Below, piece by piece: positions 27,501 through 41,472 of a stretch of DNA of 64,000 bases. A program made the translations under genes and the position numbers. Source of the DNA: Parietaria judaica. Lineage: Eukaryota; Streptophyta; Magnoliopsida; Rosales; Urticaceae. The notes under the pieces are model-generated. The model worked only from the letters and a program-made list of their open reading frames with translations, ran no database searches and was not told the origin of the DNA. Numbering within the stretch: position 1 is the stretch's first letter; each line of letters opens with the position of its first letter. The stretch is taken from NCBI GenBank assembly GCA_954871525.1, contig OX940863.1, positions 44,006,501 to 44,070,500 of the forward strand, read 5' to 3'.

Positions 27501-28101
27501 TTAAACAAAAAATGGACTTCCAAATGCTAAAAAATGTGTAATTGTATCACATTTACTTATTTTAATCCCTAAATAGCAAAGCACTATCTCGTAGTTTCTA
27601 TATGAAGCCGTTAATGGGTTAAAATCTTTACCGAAAAGTGTTAAAAATTGGTTTTCTTGCGAGAGAAAATACGATCCGTTCTAGACAAAATTTGAGTTGC
27701 TAGACCTTCGTTAGGGTGGTATTGTTATAAATTGGTTTAGTTTTGGCATTAAAAGTTTTTGGAGCTATCTTTAAACCCAGTTTCAATAATTAGTGCGTGC
27801 TCCAAAAAAAACCGAGTCTTTTTCCCATTTTACGCGAAAGAACCCTAATAAAACTATATTTTAAACAAAAAATGGACTTCCAAATGCTAAAAATTGTGTA
27901 ATTGTATCACATTTACTTATTTTAATCCCTAAATAGCAAAGCACTATCTCGTAGTTTCTATATGAAGCCGTTAATGGGTTAAAATCTTTACCGAAAAGTG
28001 TTAAAAATTGGTTTTCTTGCGAGAGAAAATACGATCCGTTCTAGACAAAATTTGAGTTGCTAGACCTTCGTTAGGGTGGTATTGTTATAAATTGGTTTAG
28101 T
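24502..28101. repeat. A-only block with 1080-bp and 1440-bp periodicity
   Basis: Ten consecutive A monomers of exactly 360 bp, all with ATGGACTT. GTTAATAGGTT occurs at about 24731 and 25811 (1080 bp), AAAAGTGTGTA at about 25370 and 26810 (1440 bp), and TTTCAATAATT at about 25622, 27062, 27422 and 27782. The order fits a trimer that expanded to a 4-mer by one extra copy, followed by single-monomer amplification. Confidence 0.82.
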
Positions 28102-28461
28102 TTTGGCATTAAAAGTTTTTGGAGCTATCTTTAAACCCAGTTTCAACAATTAGTGCGTGCTCCAAAAAAAACTGAGTCTTTTTCCCATTTTACGCGAAAG
28201 AACCCTAATTAAACGATATTTTAAACAAAAAATGAACTTCCAAATGCTAAACAATGTGTAATTGTATCACATTTACTTATTTTAATCCCTAAATAGCAAA
28301 TCACTATCTCGTAGTTTCTATATGAAGCCGTTAATGGGTTAAAATCTTTACCGAAAAGTGTTAAAAATTTGTTTTCTTGCGAGAGCAAATACGATCCGTT
28401 CTTGACGAAATTTGAGTTGCTAGACTTTCGTTAGGGTGGTATTGTTGTAAATTGGTTTAGT

Positions 28462-29901
28462 TTTGGCATTAAATTTTTTTGAAGCTCTCTTTAAACTCAG
28501 TTTCAACAATTAATGCGTGCTCCAAAAAAAACTGAGTCTTTTTCCCATTTTACGCGAAAGAACCCTTATTAAACGAATTTTTAAACAAAAATTGAACTTC
28601 CTAATGCTAAATAATATGTAATTGTATCACATTTACTTATTTTAATCCCTAAATAGCGAAGCACTATCTCGTAGTTTCTATATGAAGCCGTTAATGGGTT
28701 AAAATCTTTACCGAAAAGTGTTAAAAATTGGTTTTCTTGCGAGAGAAAATACGATCCGTTCTAGACAAAATTTGAGTTGCTAGACCTTCGTTAGGGTGGT
28801 ATTGTTATAAATTGGTTTAGTTTTGGCATTAAAAGTTTTTGGAGCTATCTTTAAACCCAGTTTCAACAATTAGTGCGTGCTCCAAAAAAAACCGAGTCTT
28901 TTTCCCATTTTACGCGAAAGAACCCTAATAAAACTATATTTTAAACAAAAAATGAATTTCCAAATGCTAAACAATGTGTAATTGTATCACATTTACTTAT
29001 TTTAATCCCTAAATAGCAAAGCACTATCTCGTAGTGTCTTTATGAAGCCGTTAATGGGTTAAAATCTTTACCGAAAAGTGTTAAAAATTGGTTTTCTTGC
29101 GAGAGCAAATACGATCCGTTCTTAACAAAAATTGAGTTGCTAGACTTTCGTTAGGGTGGTATTGTTGTAAATTGGTTTAGTTTTGGCATTAAATTTTTTT
29201 GAAGCTCTCTTTAAACTCAGTTTCAACAATTAATGCGTGCTCCAAAAAAAACTGAGTCTTTTTCCCATTTTACGCGAAAGAACCCTTATTAAACGAATTT
29301 TTAAACAAAAATTGAACTTCCTAATGCTAAATAATATGTAATTGTATCACATTTACTTATTTTAATCCCTAAATAGCGAAGCACTATCTCATAGTTTCTA
29401 TATGAAGCCGTTAATGGGTTAAAATCTTTACCGAAAAGTGTTAAAAATTGGTTTTCTTGCGAGAGCAAATACGATCCGTTCTTGACGAAATTTGAGTTTC
29501 TAGACTTTCGTTAGGGTGGTATTGTTGTAAATTGGTTTAGTTTTGGCATTAAATTTTTTTGAAGCTCTCTTTAAACTCAGTTTCAACAATTAATGCGTGC
29601 TCCAAAAAAAACTGAGTCTTTTTCCCATTTTACGCGAAAGAACCCTTATTAAACGAATTTTTAAACAAAAATTGAACTTCCTAATGCTAAATAATATGTA
29701 ATTGTATCACATTTACTTATTTTAATCCCTAAATAGCGAAGCACTATCTCGTAGTTTCTATATGAAGCCGTTAATGGGTTAAAATGTTTACCGAAAAGTG
29801 TTAAAAATTGGTTTTCTTGCGAGAGAAAATACGATCCGTTCTAGACGAAATTTGAGTTGCTAGACCTTCGTTAGGGTGGTATTGTTATAAATTGGTTTAG
29901 T
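28462..29901. repeat. B-rich stretch with two adjacent B monomers
   Basis: Monomers at 28462, 29182 and 29542 are B-type, the last two directly adjacent; elsewhere in the window B copies are separated by at least one A copy. The A monomer between (28822) carries GTAGTGTCTTTATG near 29033 and is followed by CTTAACAAAAATTGAG, both private. The region marks the boundary between the A-only block on its left and the next HOR zone. Confidence 0.8.
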
Positions 29902-30181
29902 TTTGGCATTAAAAGTTTTTGGAGCTATCTTTAAACCCAGTTTCAACAATTAGTGCGTGCTCCAAAAAAAAACCGAGTCTTTTTCCCATTTTACGCGAAA
30001 GAACCCTAATAAAACTATATTTTAAACAAAAAATGGACTTCCAAATGCTAAAAAATGTGTATTTGTATCACATTTACTTATTTTAATCCCTAAATAGCAA
30101 AGCACTATCTCGTAGTTTCTATATGAAGCCGTTAATGGGTTAAAATCTTTACCGAAAAGTGTTAAAAATTGGTTTTCTTGC

Positions 30182-33100
30182 GAGAGAATATACGATCCGT
30201 TCTAGACAAAATTTGAGTTGCTAGACCTTCGTTAGGGTGGTATTGTTATAAATTGGTTTAGTTTTGGCATTAAAAGTTTTTGGAGCTATCTTTAAACCCA
30301 GTTTTAACAATTAGTGCGTGCTCCAAAAAAAACTGAGTCTTTTTCCCATTTTACGCGAAAGAACCCTAATTAAACGATATTTTAAACAAAAAATGAACTT
30401 CCAAATGCTAAACAATGTGTAATTGTATCACATTTACTTATTTTAATCCCTAAATAGCAAAGCACTATCTCGTAGTTTCTTTATGAAGCCGTTAATGGGT
30501 TAAAATCTTTACCGAAAAGTGTTAAAAATTGGTTTTCTTGCGAGAGCAAATACGATCCGTTCTTAACAAAATTTGAGTTGCTAGACTTTCGTTAGGGTGG
30601 TATTGTTGTAAATTAGTTTAGTTTTGGCATTAAATTTTTTTGAAGCTCTCTTTAAACTCAGTTTCAACAATTAATGCGTGCTCCAAAAAAAACTGAGTCT
30701 TTTTCCCATTTTACGCGAAAGAACCTAATAAAACTATATTTTAAACAAAAAATGAACTTCCAAATGCTAAACAATGTGTAATTGTATCACATTTACTTAT
30801 TTTAATCCCTAAATAGCAAAGCACTATCTCGTAGTTTCTATATGAAGCCGTTAATGGGTTAAAATCTTTACCGAAAAGTGTTAAAAGTTGGTTTTCTTGC
30901 GAGAGAAAATACGATCCGTTCTAGACGAAATTTGAGTTGCTAGACCTTCGTTAGGGTGGTATTGTTATAAATTGGTTTAGTTTTGGCATTAAAAGTTTTT
31001 GGAGCTATCTTCAAACCCAGTTTCAACAATTAGTGCGTGCTCCAAAAAAAACCGAGTCTTTTTCCCATTTTACGCGAAAGAACCCTAATAAAACTATATT
31101 TTAAACAAAAAATGGACTTCCAAATGCTAAAAAATGTGTAATTGTATCACATTTACTTATTTTAATCCCTAAATAGCAAAGCACTATCTCGTAGTTTCTA
31201 TATGAAGCCGTTAATGGGTTAAAATCTTTACCGAAAAGTGTTAAAAGTTGGTTTTCTTGCGAGAGAAAATACGATCCGTTCTAGACGAAATTTGAGTTGC
31301 TAGACCTTCGTTAGGGTGGTATTGTTATAAATTGGTTTAGTTTTGGCATTAAAAGTTTTTGGAGCTATCTTTAAACCCAGTTTCAACAATTAGTGCGTGC
31401 TCCAAAAAAAACCGAGTCTTTTTCCCATTTTACGCGAAAGAACCCTAATAAAACTATATTTTAAACAAAAAATGGACTTCCAAATGCTAAAAAATGTGTA
31501 ATTGTATCACATTTACTTATTTTAATCCCTAAATAGCAAAGCACTATCTCGTAGTTTCTATATGAAGCCGTTAATGGGTTAAAATCTTTACCGAAAAGTG
31601 TTAAAAATTGGTTTTCTTGCGAGAGAAAATACGATCCGTTCTAGACGAAATTTGAGTTGCTAGACCTTCGTTAGGGTGGTATTGTTATAAATTGGTTTAG
31701 TTTTGGCATTAAAAGTTTTTGGAGCTATCTTTAAACCCAGTTTCAACAATTAGTGCGTGCTCCAAAAAAAACCAAGTCTTTTTCCCATTTTACGCGAAAG
31801 AACCCTAATAAAACTATATTTTAAACAAAAAATGGACTTCCAAATGCTAAAAAATGTGTAATTGTATCACATTTACTTATTTTAATCCCTAAATAGCAAA
31901 GCACTATCTCGTAGTTTCTATATGAAGCCGTTAATGGGTTAAAATATTTACCGAAAAGTGTTAAAAATTGGTTTTCTTGCGAGAGAAAATACGATCCGTT
32001 CTAGACAAAATTTGAGTTGCTAGACCTTCGTTAGGGTGGTATTGTTATAAATTGGTTTAGTTTTGGCATTAAAAGTTTTTGGAGCTATCTTTAAACCCAG
32101 TTTCAACAATTAGTGCGTGCTCCAAAAAAAACCGAGTCTTTTTCCCATTTTACGCGAAAGAACCCTAATAAAACTATATTTTAAACAAAAAATGGACTTC
32201 CAAATGCTAAAAAATGTGTAATTGTATCACATTTACTTATTTTAATCCCTAAATAGCAAAGCACTATCTCGTAGTTTCTATATGAAGCCGTTAATGGGTT
32301 AAAATCTTTACCGAAAAGTGTTAAAAATTGGTTTTCTTGCGAGAGAAAATACGATCCGTTCTAGACAAAATTTGAGTTGCTAGACCTTCGTTAGGGTGGT
32401 ATTGTTATAAATTGGTTTAGTTTTGGCATTAAAAGTTTTTGGAGCTATCTTTAAACCCAGTTTCAACAATTAGTGCGTGCTCCAAAAAAAACCGAGTATT
32501 TTTCCCATTTTACGCGAAAGAACCCTAATAAAACTATATTTTAAACAAAAAATGGACTTCCAAATGCTAAAAAATGTGTAATTGTATCACATTTACTTAT
32601 TTTAATCCCTAAATAGCAAAGCACTATCTCGTAGTTTCTATATGAAGCCGTTAATGGGTTAAAATCTTTACCGAAAAGTGTCAAAAATTGGTTTTCTTGC
32701 GAGAGAAAATACGATCCGTTCTAGACAAAATTTGAGTTGCTAGACATTCGTTAGGGTGGTATTGTTATAAATTGGTTTAGTTTTGGCATTAAAAGTTTTT
32801 GGAGCTATCTTTAAACCCAGTTTCAACAATTAGTGCGTGCTCCAAAAAAAACCGAGTCTTTTTCCCATTTTACGCGAAAGAACCCTAATAAAACTATATT
32901 TTAAACAAAAAATGGACTTCCAAATGCTAAAAAATGTGTAATTGTATCACATTTACTTATTTTAATCCCTAAATAGCAAAGCACTATCTCGTAGTTTCTA
33001 TATGAAGCCGTTAATGGGTTAAAATCTTTACCGAAAAGTGTTAAAAATTGGTTTTCTTGCGAGAGAATATACGATCCGTTCTAGACAAAATTTGAGTTGC

Positions 33101-34260
33101 TAGACCTTCGTTAGGGTGGTATTGTTATAAATTGGTTTAGTTTTGGCATTAAAAGTTTTTGGAGCTATCTTTAAACCCAGTTTTAACAATTAGTGCGTGC
33201 TCCAAAAAAAACTGAGTCTTTTTCCCATTTTACGCGAAAGAACCCTAATTAAACGATATTTTAAACAAAAAATGAACTTCCAAATGCTAAACAATGTGTA
33301 ATTGTATCACATTTACTTATTTTAATCCCTAAATAGCAAAGCACTATCTCGTAGTTTCTTTATGAAGCCGTTAATGGGTTAAAATCTTTACCGAAAAGTG
33401 TTAAAAATTGGTTTTCTTGCGAGAGCAAATACGATCCGTTCTTAACAAAATTTGAGTTGCTAGACTTTCGTTAGGGTGGTATTGTTGTAAATTAGTTTAG
33501 TTTTGGCATTAAATTTTTTTGAAGCTCTCTTTAAACTCAGTTTCAACAATTAATGCGTGCTCCAAAAAAAACTGAGTCTTTTTCCCATTTTACGCGAAAG
33601 AACCTAATAAAACTATATTTTAAACAAAAAATGAACTTCCAAATGCTAAACAATGTGTAATTGTATCACATTTACTTATTTTAATCCCTAAATAGCAAAG
33701 CACTATCTCGTAGTTTCTATATGAAGCCGTTAATGGGTTAAAATCTTTACCGAAAAGTGTTAAAAGTTGGTTTTCTTGCGAGAGAAAATACGATCCGTTC
33801 TAGACGAAATTTGAGTTGCTAGACCTTCGTTAGGGTGGTATTGTTATAAATTGGTTTAGTTTTGGCATTAAAAGTTTTTGGAGCTATCTTTAAACCCAGT
33901 TTCAACAATTAGTGCGTGCTCCAAAAAAAACCGAGTCTTTTTCCCATTTTACGCGAAAGAACCCTAATAAAACTATATTTTAAATAAAAAATGGACTTCC
34001 AAATGCTAAAAAATGTGTAATTGTATCACATTTACTTATTTTAATCCCTAAATAGCAAAGCACTATCTCGTAGTTTCTATATGAAGCCGTTAATGGGTTA
34101 AAATCTTTACCGAAAAGTGTTAAAAGTTGGTTTTCTTGCGAGAGAAAATACGATCCGTTCTAGACAAAATTTGAGTTGCTAGACCTTCGTTAGGGTGGTA
34201 TTGTTATAAATTGGTTTAGTTTTGGCATTAAAAGTTTTTGGAGCTATCTTTAAACCCAGT
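30182..34260. repeat. Tandem duplication of about 2879 bp with chimeric B-to-A monomers
   Basis: A run of rare variants repeats about 2880 bp apart: GAGAGAATATACG (30182 and 33061), CAGTTTTAACAATT (about 30300 and 33180), TTTCTTTATGAAG (about 30477 and 33357), CTTAACAAAATT, AATTAGTTTAG, and a one-base-short GAACCTAATAAAAC (about 30721 and 33601). The last lies in a monomer (starts 30623 and 33502) with a B-type first part and an A2-type second part. Beyond about 34260 the match continues only at a 2520-bp offset (CCAAGTC near 31770 and 34290), meaning one monomer was gained or lost. Confidence 0.84.
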
Positions 34261-37200
34261 TTCAACAATTAGTGCGTGCTCCAAAAAAAACCAAGTCTTT
34301 TTCCCATTTTACGCGAAAGAACCCTAATAAAACTATATTTTAAACAAAAAATGGACTTCCAAATGCTAAAAAATGTGTAATTGTATCACATTTACTTATT
34401 TTAATCCCTAAATAGCAAAGCACTATCTCGTAGTTTCTATATGAAGCCGTTAATGGGTTAAAATCTTTACCGAAAAGTGTTAAAAATTGGTTTTCTTGCG
34501 AGAGAAAATACGATCCGTTCTAGACAAAATTTGAGTTGCTAGACCTTCGTTAGGGTGGTATTGTTATAAATTGGTTTAGTTTTGGCATTAAAAGTTTTTG
34601 GAGCTATCTTTAAACCCAGTTTCAACAATTAGTGCGTGCTCCAAAAAAAACCGAGTCTTTTTCCCATTTTACGCGAAAGAACCCTAATAAAACTATATTT
34701 TAAACAAAAAATGGACTTCCAAATGCTAAAAAATGTGTAATTGTATCACATTTACTTATTTTAATCCCTAAATAGCAAAGCACTATCTCGTAGTTTCTAT
34801 ATGAAGCCGTTAATGGGTTAAAATCTTTACCGAAAAGTGTTAAAAATTGGTTTTCTTGCGAGAGAAAATACGATCCGTTCTAGACAAAATTTGAGTTGCT
34901 AGACCTTCGTTAGGGTGGTATTGTTATAAATTGGTTTAGTTTTGGCATTAAAAGTTTTTGGAGCTATCTTTAAACCCAGTTTCAACAATTAGTGCGTGCT
35001 CCAAAAAAAACCGAGTATTTTTCCCATTTTACGCGAAAGAACCCTAATAAAACTATATTTTAAACAAAAAATGGACTTCCAAATGCTAAAAAATGTGTAA
35101 TTGTATCACATTTACTTATTTTAATCCCTAAATAGCAAAGCACTATCTCGTAGTTTCTATATGAAGCCGTTAATGGGTTAAAATCTTTACCGAAAAGTGT
35201 TAAAAATTGGTTTTCTTGCGAGAGAAAATACGATCCGTTCTAGACAAAATTTGAGTTGCTAGACATTCGTTAGGGTGGTATTGTTATAAATTGGTTTAGT
35301 TTTGGCATTAAAAGTTTTTGGAGCTATCTTTAAACCCAGTTTCAACAATTAGTGCGTGCTCCAAAAAAAACCAAGTCTTTTTCCCATTTTACGCGAAAGA
35401 ACCCTAATAAAACTATATTTTAAACAAAAAATGGACTTCCAAATGCTAAAAAATGTGTAATTGTATCACATTTACTTATTTTAATCCCTAAATAGCAAAG
35501 CACTATCTCGTAGTTTCTATATGAAGCCGTTAATGGGTTAAAATCTTTACCGAAAAGTGTTAAAAATTGGTTTTCTTGCGAGAGAAAATACGATCCGTTC
35601 TAGACAAAATTTGAGTTGCTAGACCTTCGTTAGGGTGGTATTGTTATAAATTGGTTTAGTTTTGGCATTAAAAGTTTTTGGAGCTATCTTTAAACCCAGT
35701 TTCAACAATTAGTGCGTGCTCCAAAAAAAACCGAGTCTTTTTCCCATTTTACGCGAAAGAACCCTAATAAAACTATATTTTAAACAAAAAATGGACTTCC
35801 AAATGCTAAAAAATGTGTAATTGTATCACATTTACTTATTTTAATCCCTAAATAGCAAAGCACTATCTCGTAGTTTCTATATGAAGCCGTTAATGGGTTA
35901 AAATCTTTACCGAAAAGTGTTAAAAATTGGTTTTCTTGCGAGAGAAAATACGATCCGTTCTAGACAAAATTTGAGTTGCTAGACCTTCGTTAGGGTGGTA
36001 TTGTTATAAATTGGTTTAGTTTTGGCATTAAAAGTTTTTGGAGCTATCTTTAAACCCAGTTTCAACAATTAGTGCGTGCTCCAAAAAAAACCGAGTATTT
36101 TTCCCATTTTACGCGAAAGAACCCTAATAAAACTATATTTTAAACAAAAAATGGACTTCCAAATGCTAAAAAATGTGTAATTGTATCACATTTACTTATT
36201 TTAATCCCTAAATAGCAAAGCACTATCTCGTAGTTTCTATATGAAGCCGTTAATGGGTTAAAATCTTTACCGAAAAGTGTTAAAAATTGGTTTTCTTGCG
36301 AGAGAAAATACGATCCGTTCTAGACAAAATTTGAGATGCTAGACATTCGTTAGGGTGGTATTGTTATAAATTGGTTTAGTTTTGGCATTAAAAGTTTTTG
36401 GAGCTATCTTTAAACCCAGTTTCAACAATTAGTGCGTGCTCCAAAAAAAACCGAGTCTTTTTCCCATTTTACGCGAAAGAACCCTAATAAAACTATATTT
36501 TAAACAAAAAATGGACTTCCAAATGCTAAAAAATGTGTAATTGTATCACATTTACTTATTTTAATCCCTAAATAGCAAAGCACTATCTCGTAGTTTCTAT
36601 ATGAAGCCGTTAATGGGTTAAAATCTTTACCGAAAAGTGTTAAAAATTGGTTTTCTTGCGAGAGAAAATACGATCCGTTCTAGACAAAATTTGAGTTGCT
36701 AGACCTTCGTTAGGGTGGTATTGTTATAAATTGGTTTAGTTTTGGCATTAAAAGTTTTTGGAGCTATCTTTAAACCCAGTTTCAACAATTAGTGCGTGCT
36801 CCAAAAAAAACCGAGTCTTTTTCCCATTTTACGCGAAAGAACCCTAATAAAACTATATTTTAAACAAAAAATGGACTTCCAAATGCTAAAAAATGTGTAA
36901 TTGTATCACATTTACTTATTTTAATCCCTAAATAGCAAAGCACTATCTCGTAGTTTCTATATGAAGCCGTTAATGGGTTAAAATCTTTACCGAAAAGTGT
37001 TAAAAGTTGGTTTTCTTGCGAGAGAAAATACGATCCGTTCTAGACAAAATTTGAGTTGCTAGACCTTCGTTAGGGTGGTATTGTTATAAATTGGTTTAGT
37101 TTTGGCATTAAAAGTTTTTGGAGCTATCTTTAAACCCAGTTTCAACAATTAGTGCGTGCTCCAAAAAAAACCAAGTCTTTTTCCCATTTTACGCGAAAGA

Positions 37201-40200
37201 ACCCTAATAAAACTATATTTTAAACAAAAAATGGACTTCCAAATGCTAAAAAATGTGTAATTGTATCACATTTACTTATTTTAATCCCTAAATAGCAAAG
37301 CACTATCTCGTAGTTTCTATATGAAGCCGTTAATGGGTTAAAATCTTTACCGAAAAGTGTTAAAAATTGGTTTTCTTGCGAGAGAAAATACGATCCGTTC
37401 TAGACAAAATTTGAGTTGCTAGACCTTCGTTAGGGTGGTATTGTTATAAATTGGTTTAGTTTTGGCATTAAAAGTTTTTGGAGCTATCTTTAAACCCAGT
37501 TTCAACAATTAGTGCGTGCTCCAAAAAAAACCGAGTCTTTTTCCCATTTTACGCGAAAGAACCCTAATAAAACTATATTTTAAACAAAAAATGGACTTCC
37601 AAATGCTAAAAAATGTGTAATTGTATCACATTTACTTATTTTAATCCCTAAATAGCAAAGCACTATCTCGTAGTTTCTATATGAAGCCGTTAATGGGTTA
37701 AAATCTTTACCGAAAAGTGTTAAAAATTGGTTTTCTTGCGAGAGAAAATACGATCCGTTCTAGACAAAATTTGAGTTGCTAGACCTTCGTTAGGGTGGTA
37801 TTGTTATAAATTGGTTTAGTTTTGGCATTAAAAGTTTTTGGAGCTATCTTTAAACCCAGTTTCAACAATTAGTGCGTGCTCCAAAAAAAACCGAGTATTT
37901 TTCCCATTTTACGCGAAAGAACCCTAATAAAACTATATTTTAAACAAAAAATGGACTTCCAAATGCTAAAAAATGTGTAATTGTATCACATTTACTTATT
38001 TTAATCCCTAAATAGCAAAGCACTATCTCGTAGTTTCTATATGAAGCCGTTAATGGGTTAAAATCTTTACCGAAAAGTGTTAAAAATTGGTTTTCTTGCG
38101 AGAGAAAATACGATCCGTTCTAGACAAAATTTGAGTTGCTAGACATTCGTTAGGGTGGTATTGTTATAAATTGGTTTAGTTTTGGCATTAAAAGTTTTTG
38201 GAGCTATCTTTAAACCCAGTTTCAACAATTAGTGCGTGCTCCAAAAAAAACCAAGTCTTTTTCCCATTTTACGCGAAAGAACCCTAATAAAACTATATTT
38301 TAAACAAAAAATGGACTTCCAAATGCTAAAAAATGTGTAATTGTATCACATTTACTTATTTTAATCCCTAAATAGCAAAGCACTATCTCGTAGTTTCTAT
38401 ATGAAGCCGTTAATGGGTTAAAATCTTTACCGAAAAGTGTTAAAAATTGGTTTTCTTGCGAGAGAAAATACGATCCGTTCTAGACAAAATTTGAGTTGCT
38501 AGACCTTCGTTAGGGTGGTATTGTTATAAATTGGTTTAGTTTTGGCATTAAAAGTTTTTGGAGCTATCTTTAAACCCAGTTTCAACAATTAGTGCGTGCT
38601 CCAAAAAAAACCGAGTCTTTTTCCCATTTTACGCGAAAGAACCCTAATAAAACTATATTTTAAACAAAAAATGGACTTCCAAATGCTAAAAAATGTGTAA
38701 TTGTATCACATTTACTTATTTTAATCCCTAAATAGCAAAGCACTATCTCGTAGTTTCTATATGAAGCCGTTAATGGGTTAAAATCTTTACCGAAAAGTGT
38801 TAAAAATTGGTTTTCTTGCGAGAGAAAATACGATCCGTTCTAGACAAAATTTGAGTTGCTAGACCTTCGTTAGGGTGGTATTGTTATAAATTGGTTTAGT
38901 TTTGGCATTAAAAGTTTTTGGAGCTATCTTTAAACCCAGTTTCAACAATTAGTGCGTGCTCCAAAAAAAACCGAGTATTTTTCCCATTTTACGCGAAAGA
39001 ACCCTAATAAAACTATATTTTAAACAAAAAATGGACTTCCAAATGCTAAAAAATGTGTAATTGTATCACATTTACTTATTTTAATCCCTAAATAGCAAAG
39101 CACTATCTCGTAGTTTCTATATGAAGCCGTTAATGGGTTAAAATCTTTACCGAAAAGTGTTAAAAATTGGTTTTCTTGCGAGAGAAAATACGATCCGTTC
39201 TAGACAAAATTTGAGTTGCTAGACATTCGTTAGGGTGGTATTGTTATAAATTGGTTTAGTTTTGGCATTAAAAGTTTTTGGAGCTATCTTTAAACCCAGT
39301 TTCAACAATTAGTGCGTGCTCCAAAAAAAACCGAGTCTTTTTCCCATTTTACGCGAAAGAACCCTAATAAAACTATATTTTAAACAAAAAATGGACTTCC
39401 AAATGCTAAAAAATGTGTAATTGTATCACATTTACTTATTTTAATCCCTAAATAGCAAAGCACTATCTCGTAGTTTCTATATGAAGCCGTTAATGGGTTA
39501 AAATCTTTACCGAAAAGTGTTAAAAATTGGTTTTCTTGCGAGAGAAAATACGATCCGTTCTAGACAAAATTTGAGTTGCTAGACCTTCGTTAGGGTGGTA
39601 TTGTTATAAATTGGTTTAGTTTTGGCATTAAAAGTTTTTGGAGCTATCTTTAAACCCAGTTTCAACAATTAGTGCGTGCTCCAAAAAAAACCGAGTCTTT
39701 TTCCCATTTTACGCGAAAGAACCCTAATAAAACTATATTTTAAAAAAAAAATGGACTTCCAAATGCTAAAAAATGTGTAATTGTATCACATTTACTTATT
39801 TTAATCCCTAAATAGCAAAGCACTATCTCGTAGTTTCTATATGAAGCCGTTAATGGGTTAAAATCTTTACCGAAAAGTGTTAAAAGTTGGTTTTCTTGCG
39901 AGAGAAAATACGATCCGTTCTAGACAAAATTTGAGTTGCTAGACCTTCGTTAGGGTGGTATTGTTATAAATTGGTTTAGTTTTGGCATTAAAAGTTTTTG
40001 GAGCTATCTTTAAACCCAGTTTCAACAATTAGTGCGTGTTCCAAAAAAAACCAAGTCTTTTTCCCATTTTACGCGAAAGAACCCTAATAAAACTATATTT
40101 TAAACAAAAAATGGACTTCCAAATGCTAAAAAATGTGTAATTGTATCACATTTACTTATTTTAATCCCTAAATAGCAAAGCACTATCTCGTAGTTTCTAT

Positions 40201-40840
40201 ATGAAGCCGTTAATGGGTTAAAATCTTTACCGAAAAGTGTTAAAAATTGGTTTTCTTGCGAGAGAAAATACGATCCGTTCTAGACAAAATTTGAGTTGCT
40301 AGACCTTCGTTAGGGTGGTATTGTTATAAATTGGTTTAGTTTTGGCATTAAAAGTTTTTGGAGCTATCTTTAAACCCAGTTTCAACAATTAGTGCGTGCT
40401 CCAAAAAAAACCGAGTATTTTTCCCATTTTACGCGAAAGAACCCTAATAAAACTATATTTTAAACAAAAAATGGACTTCCAAATGCTAAAAAATGTGTAA
40501 TTGTATCACATTTACTTATTTTAATCCCTAAATAGCAAAGCACTATCTCGTAGTTTCTATATGAAGCCGTTAATGGGTTAAAATCTTTACCGAAAAGTGT
40601 TAAAAATTGGTTTTCTTGCGAGAGAAAATACGATCCGTTCTAGACAAAATTTGAGTTGCTAGACATTCGTTAGGGTGGTATTGTTATAAATTGGTTTAGT
40701 TTTGGCATTAAAAGTTTTTGGAGCTATCTTTAAACCCAGTTTCAACAATTAGTGCGTGCTCCAAAAAAAACCGAGTCTTTTTCCCATTTTACGCGAAAGA
40801 ACCCTAATAAAACTATATTTTAAACAAAAAATGGACTTCC
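34121..40840. repeat. 8-mer higher-order repeat, 2880 bp, two full copies and a partial third
   Basis: TAAAAGTTGG marks each start (34121, 37001 and 39881). Within a unit, the triplet CCAAGTC, then CCGAGTC, then CCGAGTATTT with TAGACATTCG occurs twice, followed by two further A monomers, giving a 3+3+2 structure. By eye, copies 1 and 2 differ at about two positions (GAGATGC near 36334; AAAAAAAAAA near 39745). In the third copy the distance from CCAAGTC (40050) to GAGTATTT (40411) is 360 rather than 720 bp, so one monomer is missing. All monomers are A3-type. Confidence 0.9.
34221..34580. repeat. Representative A-type monomer (A3 subtype)
   Basis: A 360-bp example of the majority monomer. A-specific sites are AAAAGTTTTTGGAGCTATC near the start, TTTAAACCCAG, AATTAGTGCG, AAATAGCAAAGC, GAGAGAAAAT, TCTAGAC, CTAGACC and GTTATAAATT. 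A1 copies (mainly 1-13 kb) have AATTAAACGATATTTT after GAACCCT. A2 and A3 copies (mainly 14-64 kb) have AATAAAACTATATTTT, and A3 additionally has ATGGACTT and AAAAAATGTG. Part of the monomer (offset about 200-285, CACTATCTCG to GTTAAAAATT) has no sites that distinguish A from B. Confidence 0.9.
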
Positions 40841-41472
40841 AAATGCTAAAAAATGTGTAATTGTATCACATTTACTTATTTTAATCCCTAAATAGCAAAG
40901 CACTATCTCGTAGTTTCTATATGAAGCCGTTAATGGGTTAAAATCTTTACCGAAAAGTGTTAAAAATTGGTTTTCTTGCGAGAGAAAATACGATCCGTTC
41001 TAGACAAAATTTGAGTTGCTAGACCTTCGTTAGGGTGGTATTGTTATAAATTGGTTTAGTTTTGGCATTAAAAGTTTTTGGAGCTATCTTTAAACCCAGT
41101 TTCAACAATTAGTGCGTGCTCCAAAAAAAACCGAGTCTTTTTCCCATTTTATGCGAAAGAACCCTAATAAAATTATATTTTAAACAAAAAATGGACTTCC
41201 AAATGCTAAAAAATGTGTAATTGTATCACATTTACTTATTTTAATCCATAAATAGCAAAGCACTATCTCGTAGTTTCTATATGAAGCCGTTAATGGGTTA
41301 AAATCTTTACCGAAAAGTGTTAAAAATTGGTTTTCTTGCGAGAGAAAATACGATCCGTTCTAGACAAAATTTGAGTTGCTAGACCTTCGTTAGGGTGGTA
41401 TTGTTATAAATTGGTTTATTTTTGGCATTAAAAGTTTTTGGAGCTATCTTTAAACCCAGTTTCAACAATTAG

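Noticed and set aside
30623..33860. Assembly artefact as the sole cause of the B-to-A chimeric monomers
   Set aside because: Chimeras with distinct switch points occur at several places and carry different linked variants, so a single mis-join cannot explain them; an artefact at an individual site remains possible.
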